A DNA stretch of 64,000 nt, from the NCBI RefSeq assembly GCF_021917145.1, contig NC_061071.1, positions 7,538,072-7,602,071 of the forward strand, written 5' to 3'. Positions 1 to 13,898 of this stretch are shown in pieces (the stretch's first letter is position 1; each line of letters opens with the position of its first letter). Below the pieces are notes generated by a model. The model made no database searches. It saw only the letters and a list, made by a program, of their open reading frames with translations, and was not told the DNA's origin. The position numbers were made by a program, and so were the translations under genes. The stretch is from Hypomesus transpacificus (taxonomy: Eukaryota > Chordata > Actinopteri > Osmeriformes > Osmeridae).

Positions 1-304
1 TGGAAATTGGAATTTAACCTGAAATCTGAATCTAACTGGCGTGCCAAATCAGTATCTGTTGATGTGTGTGTTTTAGTGAGTGTGTGTTGTGTGTTGGAAG
101 AGGGGGGGAGAGAGAGAGAATGGCCCTTTCATTCACCTCTCTCTCTACGAGTGTCTGGCCAACATCTAATCCCTCCCACCGTGTGAGTAATCTAATCGGC
201 GACAAGGTTATCTGGTGCCGGAACATCCCGGCCTACTTTGGGCTATGTGTGTGTGTCACACTGTCGGCAGCAGGGCTGCATGGAAACTCTGACACTACCT
301 GCCA

Positions 305-331
305 GTGTGTGTGTGTGTGTGTGTGTGTGTG
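305..331. repeat. (GT)n microsatellite
   Basis: An uninterrupted GT dinucleotide run of about 13 units. No function is implied. Confidence 0.9.
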
Positions 332-2533
332 AGCGCGCTTGTGTGCCCACACACAAGGGTAACAGTTTGAAAGCCTGTGCGTGGAAAAAAAAGCGTGAGG
401 AATTAGCGAGGTTTCGGAAGGGGGCGAACGACTCAAAGGCGAGTGGCGGCGTGGACTTTGGAAAATAAAGAAAAATAGAAATGAAAACGTTTTTTTAGCT
501 TAGAGATCGGGAGATAGACACGCTTCTCAGATTCCCATCTACCTCTCAACAGTCGTCTCTGATCATGAAACGGGATCTTCCTGAGCATGCTCCTGGACTT
601 CTGTTTCCAGATAGAGAGGAGAGGGGGAGCGGGGGCTGTTGGGCTGTAATGAAACCAGATCGCCTCTTTCTCTTTCTCAGACCAAACAAAACAGAACGCA
701 TCGGTGGAGCGGGCCTTGCCGGCCAGGGGCCTGCTGCTTGCCGCGCATGCCCTACGCTCGTGCGTCTGCCGCTGCGAGAGGCCGCTAGCGATCTGCACGA
801 CGATGACGACGAGGGGGGATGTTGACGACCGTGGTGTGACACATCGTAGATGAGCTGAAAGGATACCAGCGGCGGTCACGGACACCAGAGTGCAGGCCAT
901 AAGCGTTAGGCTAATACACACACGCACACACAAGATACCCCCTCCCTATCCTCCTGTCCCTAATGTTCTGCATCAACTTTTTTTCCCCTCCTTCCCCCTC
1001 CTTCCCTCTCCACCTCCGTACCCCGACTCCTAACCCCAGCAGATGGTTGAGGGGCCGTCACGAGAAGCCGTCGTAGGAGCCCACCACCAAGGGAAGGCGC
1101 TGGGCCTGGCTGGGCCAGGGGCCAGCCTGGGGGTGCCTGCTCACTAGTAGGGGGTGGCGCTGGATGTTGGATGTGGGGGGGTGGGGCGGTGCAGCACACA
1201 CAGAGGTGGCAGGTGCAGAGCAGACCATCTGCCACGACTCGAGGAGCAGAGCAGAGCTCCGGATCCTTCCGGAAGCAGCAGCAGGAGGAGTCAGGAGCAG
1301 TGCTCCTCCTTCCTCTCAAGGAAACCCCCCCGCCCTCCTTGGCACCATCAATACATAAACACTCTTGAGTATGTTGACTCCCATTTCCAAACCTACCACC
1401 TGCTGCCATTAGGGCCTCGACACTTGACGTCAACCAGGAGGAGGGAGAGGAAGCAAGCGAGGAATGGATGGATGGAGAGACGGGGGGGTGGGAGGGGATA
1501 GAGACGAGGGTGAGGGCAGGAGGGAGAATTAGGAGCGAGGACGGCAGACATGATCACATAAAGGGATCTGTGAATGAATGGAATAGACAGAGCAGCGTGT
1601 CCTGATGCCAGATAATCTCTGAACAGAACATCCACCTGGGATGACCAGACAGTGTGATGGCCTTAGAGAAGGGTTCGTATTAGCATCGGGGGTTAGTCAC
1701 ATCTCAGGTAAACACTGGTGCCACGTGCTCAGAGAAGGCTAAGGACCTTTAGGTAAACAAACACCAGGCTATTCATTTACTCAGGGCGCTAACGGCAGAC
1801 GAAGGAAAAAAACGAAACAACAACCTCGGACTTTCCGGAAGGCACTTTCACTTCTTTGCATCTTCATTTGCTGAGAGTCTGTATGAGGGCTGTTTCTGTT
1901 TTTCTGAACACAGCCAGGATGGTATTTCAGGAGGTGGGTGGAGGGGGGGGGGTGTTGATTGCTAAGAAGGTGGTACTTTGTACCCATAGTTCTGATGAGT
2001 CTACTCTTCCCATACAGTGCCCACGCATGGCCCAGCTGGGGGTAAGGCTGCCAGATAAACACCATATCAGGCAATAAGTAAGTTACCGAAAATACAACCA
2101 CGCACTTTGACCTCTTCGTTGGGGTGCCTTGGTAGGCGGACAGAATGTTCAAGAAACGACCAATCAGCTCTATTTTCCCAAGCCCTTCCAGAATGCACCT
2201 TGGCCGGGGGCCTCCTGGTTGGTTTGTTTGTTGCTTTTAAAAAGCACTGGCTTTCACCAAGCTCCTCCCCCCCCCCCCCAGCACTGCCCCCTTCTCTTCC
2301 TCTCGTGAGCATGGAAGGCTCAGGGCCATCTCTCTGCCTCTCTCACTCCATCTTACTTCTGCTGTGTGAACCGCCTAATGAAGCGGAAACACAGTGGAGT
2401 GCACGTGCCGTCCCACACACCATACCCACACTCATTCTCACTCCCACACAAGCCCTCTAGATACCAGAAGAAAAAAGGAAGCGTCCTTGCCCAAATCTGG
2501 GGCTTCTGTTCACACGCTGGGGGCTGGACGGAG

Positions 2534-2608
2534 CCCCCCTCCCCCCCCCCCCTCCCCCCGCCTCCCCCCTCCCCCCCCCCTCCCCCCGCCGCCTCCCCCC
2601 CCCCCCTC
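2534..2608. repeat. C-rich low-complexity tract
   Basis: About 75 bases consisting almost only of C, broken by single T and a few G residues. The minus strand therefore carries many consecutive G runs and could form G-quadruplexes. Open frames across it (proline- or glycine-rich) are composition artefacts. Confidence 0.85.
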
Positions 2609-4405
2609 CATACAAGCAACGGTCAGGCAAACCATGTACGTGCCAGAGTCCGCGTGTATGTTTAACTGTTTTTCTCCAACGGGCCTCCCAGAAAAAGAAA
2701 AGCCCCCGCAATCCCATTCAGCAGCCCTAAGCTGATGGCTGACAAAAACAAGCAAGTATTCACCTCTCGCAGCAACTTTTACACACTGCCAGGAATTCCT
2801 AACCCGGACGCCTCATCATTACCTGATCTCGCTCTTGTTTTTGTTTTTTTCAACCTGTAGTTCAACAGGGACATGAAAACTCGCTACCTGCAAGTACAAA
2901 CACATGTGCGGGGCCTCACATGTCCACATTGCACACATACATGCACCCACGCAGGCATACTGGGCCGATAACAACGCAGGGATAGGGCGAAACCTCACCT
3001 TGCTGTCAACATGCCTGCCCAAGCTTAATGTTTACATGGTTCAATGAGTCAATGTCCAACCCCATGAACACAACACTTTGTTTTTTTGGCAACCACAGAG
3101 GCTATTCTGGGATAGAATATTGACCCCGGGACAGTGAGATGGACCAGAGGGTAGAGTCGGGGCCACAATGATTTGTGATATGTGCTTAGGGCCATTGCAC
3201 TTTTCTTTCTTTTTTGCCTAGCCTACTTGCTTTCAACATTGGAAAACAAGTCATTGATGGGAACTGCCTGGGGATATGTGTCATTGTAAAACTAACAAGA
3301 TGTTCCAGCTCTGGTAAACTTGAAGCTCCTTTATATTCCAAGCAAAATGAGCTTTATCCTTTATCATGGATAGATTTGGAAGGATTTACATGTAGCGTTT
3401 CTGGATACATGCAACATGACACCCAGTCAACTTAATATAAAATGTGTTGTTTCAAACAAAGCTGTTTACGTTGGAATGCAAATCTGGATTTGCAAATCTA
3501 GGAAAAAAATCCGTGCTGACAACTAGGCCTATAATAAATATAATGTAATTCAAAGTAAATAGCCTACATGTGAGGTATATCATGTTTTTTAGTTCAACTA
3601 CAAAGCATGCATTTATGTCATAATATGCCCTTTTATCTAAATATGCACTTTTCGAACTAAACGTCTCACGTTATTACATTTCCCTAAAGGTTGTTTAGTT
3701 TCAAAAACGTTCTAAACGTGTTATTGAATGGAAACTGCGCTCGCTTGGCTCAAACCCAACGACACTGCCTATCCTGCGGTGTCATGGTGGCTACGCAGTA
3801 GCTTGTTTACCTCGCTGCTTGCAGAGTATAACGTTCGTCACGCTGGTCACGTTTTAAATTCCCTGCAATTGGGAATCTCGTACTGTACTGTAGGCAACTT
3901 GGAAGTAAACAAAACGATATATTTCTGCACGGTACAAACGGTGCAAAGCCACTTCAGCTAATTACATCAACATGCCCGTGCACCTTCATATTACGAAGGA
4001 TGTTTTTTCTTCTTTTTTTTCGTGCGGGGAAACAGCTTTCTATCTGCACGCGGCAGATGCGAATCCAGCTCTGAACTGCAGCACTGGTCATTTGTGTTTC
4101 AAATCTAGCTCTCCTAACCAAGTTCGCAGTAGCTTACTGAAGTATGTTATTTAAACCATATATGCATAGTCTACCATCATCATCACGCACAGCACATATC
4201 TTTGTACACGATCAATCTACATACAAAATAAATGTATTTCCTACAATTTCGCTGACCCTGGTACTAAAATGCAAATTTTCAACCACTTTTACTTCTGCAC
4301 ACATTTAATAAATTATGGCTTATTTATAACCATTTGTGTATTCTACCTCAGCCATTTTATGGTTTGGTAACTCAAGCCACTATCACAAACACAGGCCACA
4401 CTCAC

Positions 4406-7400
4406 CTTTGGCAGTGGTTGCTGCCTCCTTGAATCCCAAGCAGACATATGGTGTGGCATGTAATCCATGGATGCCTCCCTTGCAGCTGCTGGTGGATTTG
4501 AAGCCGACCAGGTCCTCGCACGGCTCCATGTCCCTGTTCTCCAGTAGGTTCAAGGCGATGTAGTTGAGTCCGGTCTGGTAGCCCGCCGAGGTCTTCCTGC
4601 TCATGGGGCTGCCAGAGCACTCCTCGTCTGAGGCGTCGCTGCTCCGTGAGGAGATGTTCTCCACCGAGCTGTGGCGCTTGACCTCATGGGCGAAGGAGGG
4701 AAACACGGGCGTGACGGTGGCGGTGGAGGAGAACGTTTCGGAGCTGTGCCTCCTGCGACCCTGGGGGTCGGCCCGGATCACCTTGGCAGATCGGTCTGGG
4801 TCCATAGAGGGGCCAGCCTCCAGCAGGAACACCCCCATACCCGGGACATCCTGCTCTTCCAGGGACGGTCTTTTTTCTCGGACACTGGGGCTGAGAGATG
4901 GAGCAAATGTTAGTGTCAGATGATACATCAGTCTTAATATAAACTGTTTATATCCAGCCTATATGTGTGTGTGTGTGTGTGCTATATATATAATTGCAAC
5001 GCTATGACTACTGCGTCACAATGAAACAAGGGATATCTCCATACCTCGCTGGCGTCTGAGGGAGGAGCTGTGGAGGTGTGTTGGCCATGCCAAATGTCAT
5101 CTCCGTGTAGTCATCTTTGACTTTGTCAGAGGGGCACTCAGGACCTCTCTTCCCACTGACATGGTACTCTCCAGTCTCCTCTGGGTGGGGGCACATGGAG
5201 GGCTCTGGCTGTGTGTCCAACCGTCCCGCAGGGGTGTGCCCAGACTTGGGTGAGTGGGAGCCAAGCTCCACATTCATGTAATCTGAGAGAGGAGACCTTC
5301 TCCTACTGCCACTGGACCCCAGGGATGAAGACTGGCTCTCTGTGGAGGCTGAGGGTGGGGAATACTTGCTCCCACTGAAGTCTATGTTGATGTATTCTCC
5401 TGGGCTCCTGGGTTCCCCGGGGAGTGGGTGCTCGTTCATGCTGGGCAGGGTCCGGAAAGTGTCCAGAGACAGCCTGTTGGGTCTCCCAATCCTCCCCCGA
5501 TGTGGCAGGTTCTCCACTCTGATCTGCCTGATGGGGGAAGGAACTGAAGGGTTGTTAGCTGCCACCTGAGCTGCACTGCCCATCACAGAGTAGTAGTCAG
5601 ACTCGCCCACCACCGGTCTCTGGCTCTGGGGACTCATCAGAACATACTGGTCGCTCTCCTCAGTCTTGGAGGCCTGCGCTTTTGACGGCCGGGGCAGCGA
5701 GCTGACGGAGTAAGTGGGCTTCGCGGCCGGCTCTCCAGGAAGCGGGCCCAGGAAGTAATCAGGCGGGGTCTGAAGAGGGTGCGGGTTGCCAGGTGACATG
5801 TTCATGTATTCGCCATTCGGCAAGCGGCTGTCCAGGCTCTCGATGGAAGACTTGGAGCCGCACCACATCCTCATGTAGCCACTGTCTTCCAGAGAGCTTC
5901 CGCTGGGAGAGTTAGTCCTGTAGCCTCCTCCAGACGACTGCGAGTGCACCCTGGGGTTGATGATCTGCTTGGGAGCCGAAACACACATTGGGCTCATGGG
6001 CATGTAGTTGTCGGCCTTGCCGCCTTGCGGCGCCACACCCGGTGTCATGGGCATGTAGCCGTCATCTCCCAGGTTGCTACTGGAGCTCCTTGACGACGAG
6101 CCAATCTCGATGTCGCCGTAGTCCTCGGGGTAAGACACTTTTGGGGAGGCGGATTGGGAATTGTGGTGGGCGTGAGCGGCCCTCATCAGAGTGTATTCGT
6201 CCAGCGAGGCGGAGGACAGCTGTGCCGGGACCCGCTGTTGACGCGGCGTGGTCAGCGAGTACGTCCTCTTCCTGTAGGCTTTGTCGGACGGCAGGAAGTC
6301 CCCACCGGCTACGCGCCTGCTGCCATTTGGCCTGTCCATCATCATGTAGCCACACGGGTCATTGGCCTCCCGAGAAGGGGGGGTGCTGGAGAGAGAGTCC
6401 GGGGTGTCGCTCCGTGTGATGGGAAGGTACTTGGTATCGCATGGGCTGGACCCGTACTCTTCACAAAGCATGAAGCCTGCATCGCTGAGGGAGCCCGACA
6501 TGGAGGCGCTGCAGCTGAATGGCCGCTGGACCGTGTCTGGGGTGGAGATGTTTCTGGCTCTGGGAGAGAGGCTGATGGGGCTGCAGACCGATGGCGGAGA
6601 ATTGGACACGGGCATGGACCTGCTGTGTTGGAGGTTGGAGGCCGACTCCAACATTCTGCATGTCCGGCCACTGCTGAGGGTGTGAGATCGACTCAGATGG
6701 TTCTGGCCAGAACTGCTACTGGTGGGGCTTCCACTCATGGATATGGACATGGAGACTGGTCTGGGCATGCTGCCATCTCCCTCACTGGCCGTTCTTATCC
6801 GACAGGAGGTGAACTTTCTGACAGGAGAGGTGGCTGCAATGCTATCCGTTCTTGACCTCCTCACCAGCCCTGTCTGACTAGGGGGCAAGTTGTTTAAGTT
6901 GCGTCGAGTGGGCACTGATATTGGGTTGGTGCTGGCGGATTGACTTTTACTCCGTGGTCTGAATTCCGAGAGCTCTTTCATGGCTTTCATTGCCTCCAAA
7001 ATGGTCTCGTGGATGTTTTGCGCAACCACGGAATCATCCGCTTGCATCCAAAGCTCGCCTGGGCCAGTGACCGCCGATCTACCCACTTCGATGAAGAAGA
7101 AGCTATCTGAGTGGCCGCATCTACGAATATTCATGAGCTGCAAACTGACAGCCGCAGTCTCCGAGTTCAGTTTCACGAAGCTGATTGTCCGACTGGATAA
7201 ACATAGCCTGTAGACACCTGTCAAATTTTTGCTTTGACCCAGCCCTTTAGATTTCAAATTGACTTGCCATACCTCCTTGTAAGTGGCGGTTGCGGGCGTA
7301 ATCATACCGTAGTTGGCCTCCTCGAATCCCACTAGTGAGGACGTGGACGCAGGGCTGTCATACACTTTCCCCTCTGTGATTAAATCTGTTAAAACTGTAT

Positions 7401-7740
7401 ACCAGTCCTCTTGCTCCTGTTCGTTTTCAGCCGCCACGGCAAAGTATTCGTCCTTGGTGTAAAGGGCGATTAGGTGTTTGTGCTTTGCGTCCGCGCGCTT
7501 GTTTACGCACAGACAAGAATCCAGAGTTATCAGTCGTTTCGGAGCAGACTTGTTTCTCCATTTCTTCTCACTCTCATAATATTCCAGCCGGGCAGAAAAC
7601 CCCTCGCTTGGCTCTCTTAACACGAAGAAACGCCTGTGTCCATGTTTCTGTTTCTTTAGGTATCCATATTTCTTGATATTATTACTGCTATTAGTTATAT
7701 TCGATAACAGGTGTCCTCCCGTCGTTTGTGGACTTGCCAT
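4406..7740 (-). CDS. irs2: Insulin receptor substrate 2 (IRS2)
   Basis: Cytoplasmic docking protein phosphorylated by the insulin and IGF1 receptors, which recruits PI3K and GRB2. Coding exons on the minus strand are 7740-5045 and 4890-4406. The join AG|C keeps frame and gives about 1,060 residues before a final donor, where a tiny third exon is expected. Visible domains are a PH domain (about residues 24-120, ending in the conserved EYFAVAAENEQEQE stretch) and a PTB domain (about 155-260, with NIRRCGHSDSFFFIEVGRS). A long tail carries many PI3K-binding YxxM sites (GYMMM, GYMPM, NYMPM, GYMRM, EYMNM, QYVLM, DYTEM) and a GRB2-type EYINI site. The YGDIEIGS segment matches the IRS2-specific KRLB region and separates it from IRS1. 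Human IRS2 is longer (1,338) because of low-complexity inserts missing here. The start is the first ATG, just upstream of the PH domain, and reads MASP as in human. Confidence 0.96.
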
Positions 7741-10700
7741 TCTGTCGCTTATTATGTACTTCTATATAAGTTCTTGTACGATATTTCCAAAGCAAGGAAC
7801 TACGAAGCAGCAGCCTAAATCCGTTTTCTAATCCATTCCCGACACCAGTATTTCGGTCCGCTGTCTGCAATCGTAAAGCAGCAAATAAAAGCACTCTGTA
7901 CAGTTACTGCACTGGAGAGAAAAACAACATGTGACGTTATTACACCCAGCTCGGCTAAAAAAAAATAGAAGGAAATTACAGTCATAAAAGACGGCGCAAG
8001 CTTGAAGGGGCGTGCCTGTCAATCCTGTTGAATACGCTCAGCTCATTGGACTCATTGGTGGAATCAACTGACAGATAGTAGAATAGAATCTGTTCTGTCA
8101 CACAGAAAGTAAGTCCCTCCCCCTGTTGATCCCGCCTCCTACTAGGAGCCATCCCCGTCTCACAAATTATTAATCTAATCTACAGAAGTAGCCTAGCTAT
8201 GTAATTTACTGCAAATTATAGTTTCCAGATGTTTTTTTTATGATTAGGACCCTTATTGTTTTTGTCTCGTTTTCTTTATTTATTTTTTATTTTACCAAAT
8301 CAATACACTATGATTTTTTGTTGAGAGTGAACGTTAACTTTCAGCACATTGAAAGCATTCGAAAACGCCTCGATTATTAACCTTCAAGCAAGCGCTGAGA
8401 ATTTCTAACCTGTATTTAATTAACTGCGTGTTTCTGGTAGCAAAGTGCGCAGGTTTCCGTTACATTCAGCAAGAAAAGTGTCAACACTCATTGCATAACG
8501 CGTTGTAGTACATTTTTTATTGCAGGAGTAGGCTCCTTGTTCAGTAGCAGCACTGGATTTGCGACCTAATTAGTAAACCCTAATTGTTGTTTTACATATA
8601 CAATTAGTGTGTTGTACGTTTACACTACATGACTCTATCCTTCGACATGCAAAGTCGCATGCCTGGTTTGTACAGCGCACTTTGTGAAAGTGTGAAAACA
8701 TTGTTCAGATTTCAGAAAATAATTGGTATCTGGTAACATAAATACACTGATAGGTAGACACGGCTAGCAGCAGTATGATGGTGCGTCATATGCAGCTGAG
8801 CGCATATATGAACAAACTAAATATCCGAAATGCTGCCACCGTCTGGTTCTCTCATTCACACGCCAGCTCAATCAACAACAACACAGCAGAAAACACAATT
8901 CTTTGGTTTGATCAATTATCTCCTGAATGCTGCTTTGTCATATCATAAAATGGGCAACATCTTCCACCCCAAAACACCCTCCAACACATTAACACACACA
9001 CACACACACCACCTCCTCCTCCCCCAATGACTGTGGATTAAGCAAACAAGCAAATTTTTGGTGAGGTCATGTCCCACACAAAAACACATCTCTTTGCTTG
9101 CCACTGTGCTATTTATTAATGGTGAAAGTGGCGTCCCTTACACTGAGCAGGGGTGGTGACATCTGTTTGACAGATCATCCTGGTAATTGTGGCCTTAATT
9201 CAACTGTTGATCTCAGCCTGGTCTCTGTCCCTTGAGTTCAGAGACCAAGCTCACCCACAGAGGCTAACCAATGTATGTGTGATGACCATGGCCAATCCCA
9301 GATTGGATTTATAATCTTTCCGAAAGAAGATTAGATATTTCAATTGGAGGTGCCACGATGGATTCAAATGGGTGTAATGTGTGCAAATTGGGATTTGGTT
9401 CTTCAATGGTTCCTGTTCTTAAATGAACATCTGCCTATTTTCTCATCTGCCTACAGTGTTCATTCAGTGTGTGCTCATATGCACACACACACACACACAC
9501 ATACTCACACTCACAGAAGATTACAATTACACACACACACTCAGAAGATTACAATTAATCCCTGATTGTTCACCACTGTTATTGTTTATCAGAGTGTTTG
9601 TGATCCCTATGACGTTTTACCACTGCCTATTTTTTTGTTTTGTTCAAGTGTTAATTCTGGTAGTTAAGCTTGATCACAACATGTGTTCTCAGTATTACTG
9701 TCACCTCTAATCTGATGCAAAAACATAAGTACCTTGCCATTGTCTTGAGTACAATACTGATACTCACCAATGGAAGCTTTGAATTGGAGCAAACATTAAA
9801 ATGTGTTTGTCATTTTGTGTTTTGCATTTTATGTTTTTGTATCTGGAGTTAATTTGACCACATGTAGGTAGGCCTACTTAGGGTCACAAAGCCAGCGTGC
9901 TCAAAAACACATCATTGCTCACCAACCTAGCATCTACAATGGCCTACAATCTTAATCAAATTCTAACCAATTTTGCGTAAGTGAACATGTTAAGGAATGG
10001 AAACCTCTATCAGGACTCAGGAGACCGCTCTTACTCTATGTTAGGGGTGCAGAATGTTCTGGTAGGGGCTGCTGACTCACACAGGCCCTGTGAGGACATA
10101 AAGCATTCATGTTTACTGTACAGTACTGAGTACTGTACTGTACATGCTGTTCTGGACAACACCACCTATGTGCTAATTTACCCTCCTCATTCTGCTCGCC
10201 ACCAACACTTCTACTTTCTTTTTGGGCTTGTTTTTCATCCAGTCTTCTCTTCATCTCTTGGTTTCTGTGAGACAATGAGTTCCTAATGTGTTTAGTTGTG
10301 GTTTTCAAAAAAAATTTTTACCCCATGATTGTGTTCGAGGAGTGGGTTCGGAAATGTCACAGCTGTGGAGGAGAAAGAATTGTCTGTTCTCAACAGCGCT
10401 TCACAATACCTCGAACCACGTGATGATGCGGTCTGCCAGGTTTCTGTGACCAATTGCACTTGCCATGTGCGTGTGATTAAGATTTATGTGCTGTGTCGCC
10501 AAGGCAAACCCCAGGGAAATCTCATGACCGTCAGTGAAAAGGCATAAATATGATCTACTTTAGTGTGACTGCTGTCCACCTTAATGAGACCTATCTCACT
10601 TATCTATCTGACTGTTACAGTGACAGCTGTTTAAACACACAAGGAAATAAGATGTTTTGGTAGCGGTAGGTGGTAACCAGGAGGGAACCTGGTGGTGTTT

Positions 10701-12360
10701 TCATCTGAAAATGATAAGGATCACAATCAAAGCCTCCTTAATGGTTTGCAGAGCACTTAGCTAAATGTTTGTGTCAATGTTTTGCAGTGGTGTCTGGATG
10801 TAATGGTCCTGGTTAATCCTCTTTCTTCAGTTATCTACTGTATATGTGTTACGCATAAGTGTCATTGACTCTATTGTTTGTTGTCACAGGAGGTTTGGCT
10901 GGTTGAGGTTGTTTTGATAACAGATAATGATCAAGTAAAAGAGGATCACAGTTTCTTGTCAGTGGCCAGACAAAGACAAGTGAATAACAAAGAAATGAAG
11001 GGCATGGTTCACAGAACAGGGGGAAAACAGCTCACACAGACAGCCTAACAGGAAAACGTCCAAACAGGGTTAGGGTTTGTGTGTGTCTGTCAGACATTCA
11101 GCACATTCGAATGCACACACATATTCACGTACAAAGTTTTGGAGCTGATGGGTTAGGACCAAACAGTCAGTCTGTCTGCGCATTCTGTGGTTCTCCAGCT
11201 CCCAGGTCAAGATATATAGTACATGACCTATTTCCTTACACAACCACTAGTGCCACAAACTGTACTAACAGCAGTTGCAGTAATAGCTCCCTAATCAGGG
11301 GTCAGACACTTCATTACAAAACTGAAGTGCTTTAATGGGACCACTTATTCCAAAATCATGTGCTCATCCAAAATCATTATTTTATTTAATTAAACTTTTA
11401 TAGTTTGTCTGTCACCTTCCATTAATTAAAAGGAATGGCATAGTAGTGGCGGTGAAAACACAAGTGTCGTAAATAGAGAAGTTCAATAAAATAGGCCCAA
11501 TGTGACAGAAACTGGAAGCCTCATCTTCATCTGTGGGTAAAAAAAAAAAAGAATACATTTAGTCCGGTCCATCTTTCCACAAGATCGTTAATGAAATCTA
11601 TTGCATTGTGGGTCAACTTGGTCCGATTCCTTGTAAGAGCAATTTAGACTTGCTGGCGCCCTCTTTGTTTGTTTGCAATGCTGTAATAGGTTTATTTTTA
11701 CTGAGTCTCCTTGAACTAATGATCTTTAACAGATAAAATAAATAGATGACTGTTTCCAAAAAAGGCGACTTAGATTTGCTGGCCCCAGTCTGGGTGTCGT
11801 GTCTGTCCTTTAGTGTGTGTGTGTGTGTGTTTGGATTAGCCCAGAATAGAGCAACGACATCAACAACTTGATACAACAGCACCCTGAGATAGCTCAACAG
11901 TGCTCTACTGTGACTTCAATCCATGTACAAAGAGGAGGTCAAAGTACTTAATGATAAGAGTCCGGCAGGTTGAACTCAACATGGGTGGCAGGGCAGGAAC
12001 CGTTTTGAACAAACCCTTTAGATCATGTGGGAATTCATCCGTATGATAACTTCCAGTCATAAATACATGATTTTTATGAAGCTGTATCCTCAAGCTGTGT
12101 CATTTCCTGTCATATAACAGCACACTCATTGGGACTCAGAGCCAAGACATGGCGCAGCTTAGACACAGCATGACAGGGTCACTGCAAAAGTGACTCATTG
12201 TAATGACAGCATTAGTCACAGTTACTCTCTCCCGACACGTGGATAATTAAATTGCCAATTAGCCTGTGTGCATCCCCCACATTAAGAGGCTGCTTGATGA
12301 GACTGGTAAACTCCTCCCGCCGAGTGTTGTTAGTGTTACCGATGTCAGGTATCCAGCTGA

Positions 12361-12404
12361 TGTGTGTGTGTGTGTGTGTGTGTGTGAATATGTGTGTGTG
12401 TGTG
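12361..12404. repeat. (GT)n microsatellite, interrupted
   Basis: Two GT runs separated by a short AATA interruption. Confidence 0.85.
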
Positions 12405-13841
12405 CATAGATGCCATGTGCAGCTTAAGCTCTCATTAACAGTATCTGTGCTTAAAAAAAATTGTATTATGAATGACTGTGGTGATCTGCTGTTTATTGAT
12501 CAAATCATCAACCCTGGAGGGTCAAGGATAAAAGGATGAAATAGGGGGGGGGGGGGGAGTGGGCTGATCTGTGATCTGAATGGGCTGACATTACGCAGGT
12601 ATTCTCCAATATTTACTGTATGACACACCCAATTGGACCTTTGAAAAAGTACCACTGCCTAGGATTACAGCAAACTATGTATCCTTAGAGCTGGAAGACT
12701 CATTGAGTAGCAGATGTGAGTGGATATTCTGGGACAGACAGTCAGTCTGCTCTCTGCAGGTATCACCTCCCAGTCTGGTTCTGCTGGAGGTCAACACAAG
12801 CCAGCACACCTCCTCTATTAGGCTGTGCCTCCTCCCTTGCCAAGGGTTCTGCTAATGCCTTCAGCTGTTCTTGGCAAAGGCACCCGTCCTGATTTAGGAG
12901 GCCTGGGATGTGGCTTCCGTAAACAAGGTGCACATTTTCCATGAACAGGTATGAAGTTCAGATTGAGATTCATCTTGATCAGAGGAAATCCAGTGTTGTG
13001 GCCACGTGTGTGGAGGTGGAATGGCTCCAGCACTGATCAGTTCCAGAACACTTTAATGAAGCTTGAAATAATAGGCCCTGGTGGACCGTGACAGATGAAT
13101 CAGTCCTTCTGGCCCGTCAGTCCGTTTTTAAAGGGCAGAAAGACATTTCCTATGGGATTCTGCAGTATGTTGGCTTAACCAGCATCTGGTGTGAAATCGG
13201 TTCCTGTGGATCCTTAAGAAAGCTGCCCTTTAACCCGACCTTCCCCGTTGATTGCTCTCCTTCAAGTAGTCTTTCTGGTCTCTATGTTTTGGACTTTCTA
13301 TGCATATCAAAGCAGTCGCCAAATCTAGGCACCGTCTTTGTGTGCGTCGATGGACTTACATGGCTTCACCTCGATACTGAATTTACGAGGGATTACAAAC
13401 ACGCGCACAGTTACACAGTTTAATACACAGTCCTGATTAGAAGGAGTCTCTCTTTCTGTTCTCTGGCCTTCCTTGTGCTGTGTAGGACAGATGTGCACTG
13501 GGATACTGTTAAGCCAACATCTGGAGAGAGCAGGATGTCACTCTTTAATCCTGCAGTCCCATCAAAGAATTCCCCCATGGGCCATTCCGCAGGCTGTTCT
13601 ATCTGTGTGTATGCGTGTGTGTGTGCGCAAGCGTGATTTTTTGATGACGTGCGTCTAGAATTGCCATGCTGTATGTCAAAAGGCCCGGTGGACCCTGCCC
13701 GCTCCTTCGCCCCCCTCGCACTGCTTCCTGTTCACTGGCATTCTGGGAACTTGCTTCGTCTCTCCTGCCTGCAGCTCAGTGCTGGCGTCTGCGTGACAGA
13801 ACCGGGTGCGGGGGACACACACTGAGGGGTGAGGGGGTGAA

Positions 13842-13898
13842 AGGGGGGGGTTGCAGGGGGGGGGGCACCGAGGGGGTTGCAGGGGGGGGGGGGGGGGG
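13842..13898. repeat. G-rich tract
   Basis: Several runs of five to eighteen G residues separated by short spacers (TTGCA, CACCGA). The plus strand has G-quadruplex potential. Confidence 0.8.

Larger units (their letters stand above)
1..4405. other. 3' flank of IRS2, no recognisable gene
   Basis: No open frame here resembles a protein family; those present are short and fall in GT-, CA-, G- or C-rich low-complexity DNA. Because IRS2 is transcribed right to left, its 3' UTR probably occupies part of this stretch. The coding sequence of exon 2 ends at a strong splice donor at 4405/4404, so a short terminal exon is expected somewhere here. One candidate is an acceptor at 3108-3107 followed by AA TAG at 3106-3102, which would finish the protein with Lys-Glu-stop as in human IRS2. 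Its pyrimidine tract is poor, so this is only a suggestion. Confidence 0.5.

Noticed and set aside
433-933. 166-codon open frame on the minus strand near the window start
   Set aside because: Sequence is Ser/Arg-rich low complexity with no recognisable domain, and lies among GT and GA repeats.
6154-6855. 233-codon open frame on the plus strand
   Set aside because: It is antisense to the GC-rich IRS2 exon, has no family resemblance, and its codon pattern follows the real gene on the other strand.
10103-10145. Palindromic ACAGTACTGAGTACTGT and neighbouring GTAC repeats
   Set aside because: Short and low in complexity; no context linking it to a promoter or element.
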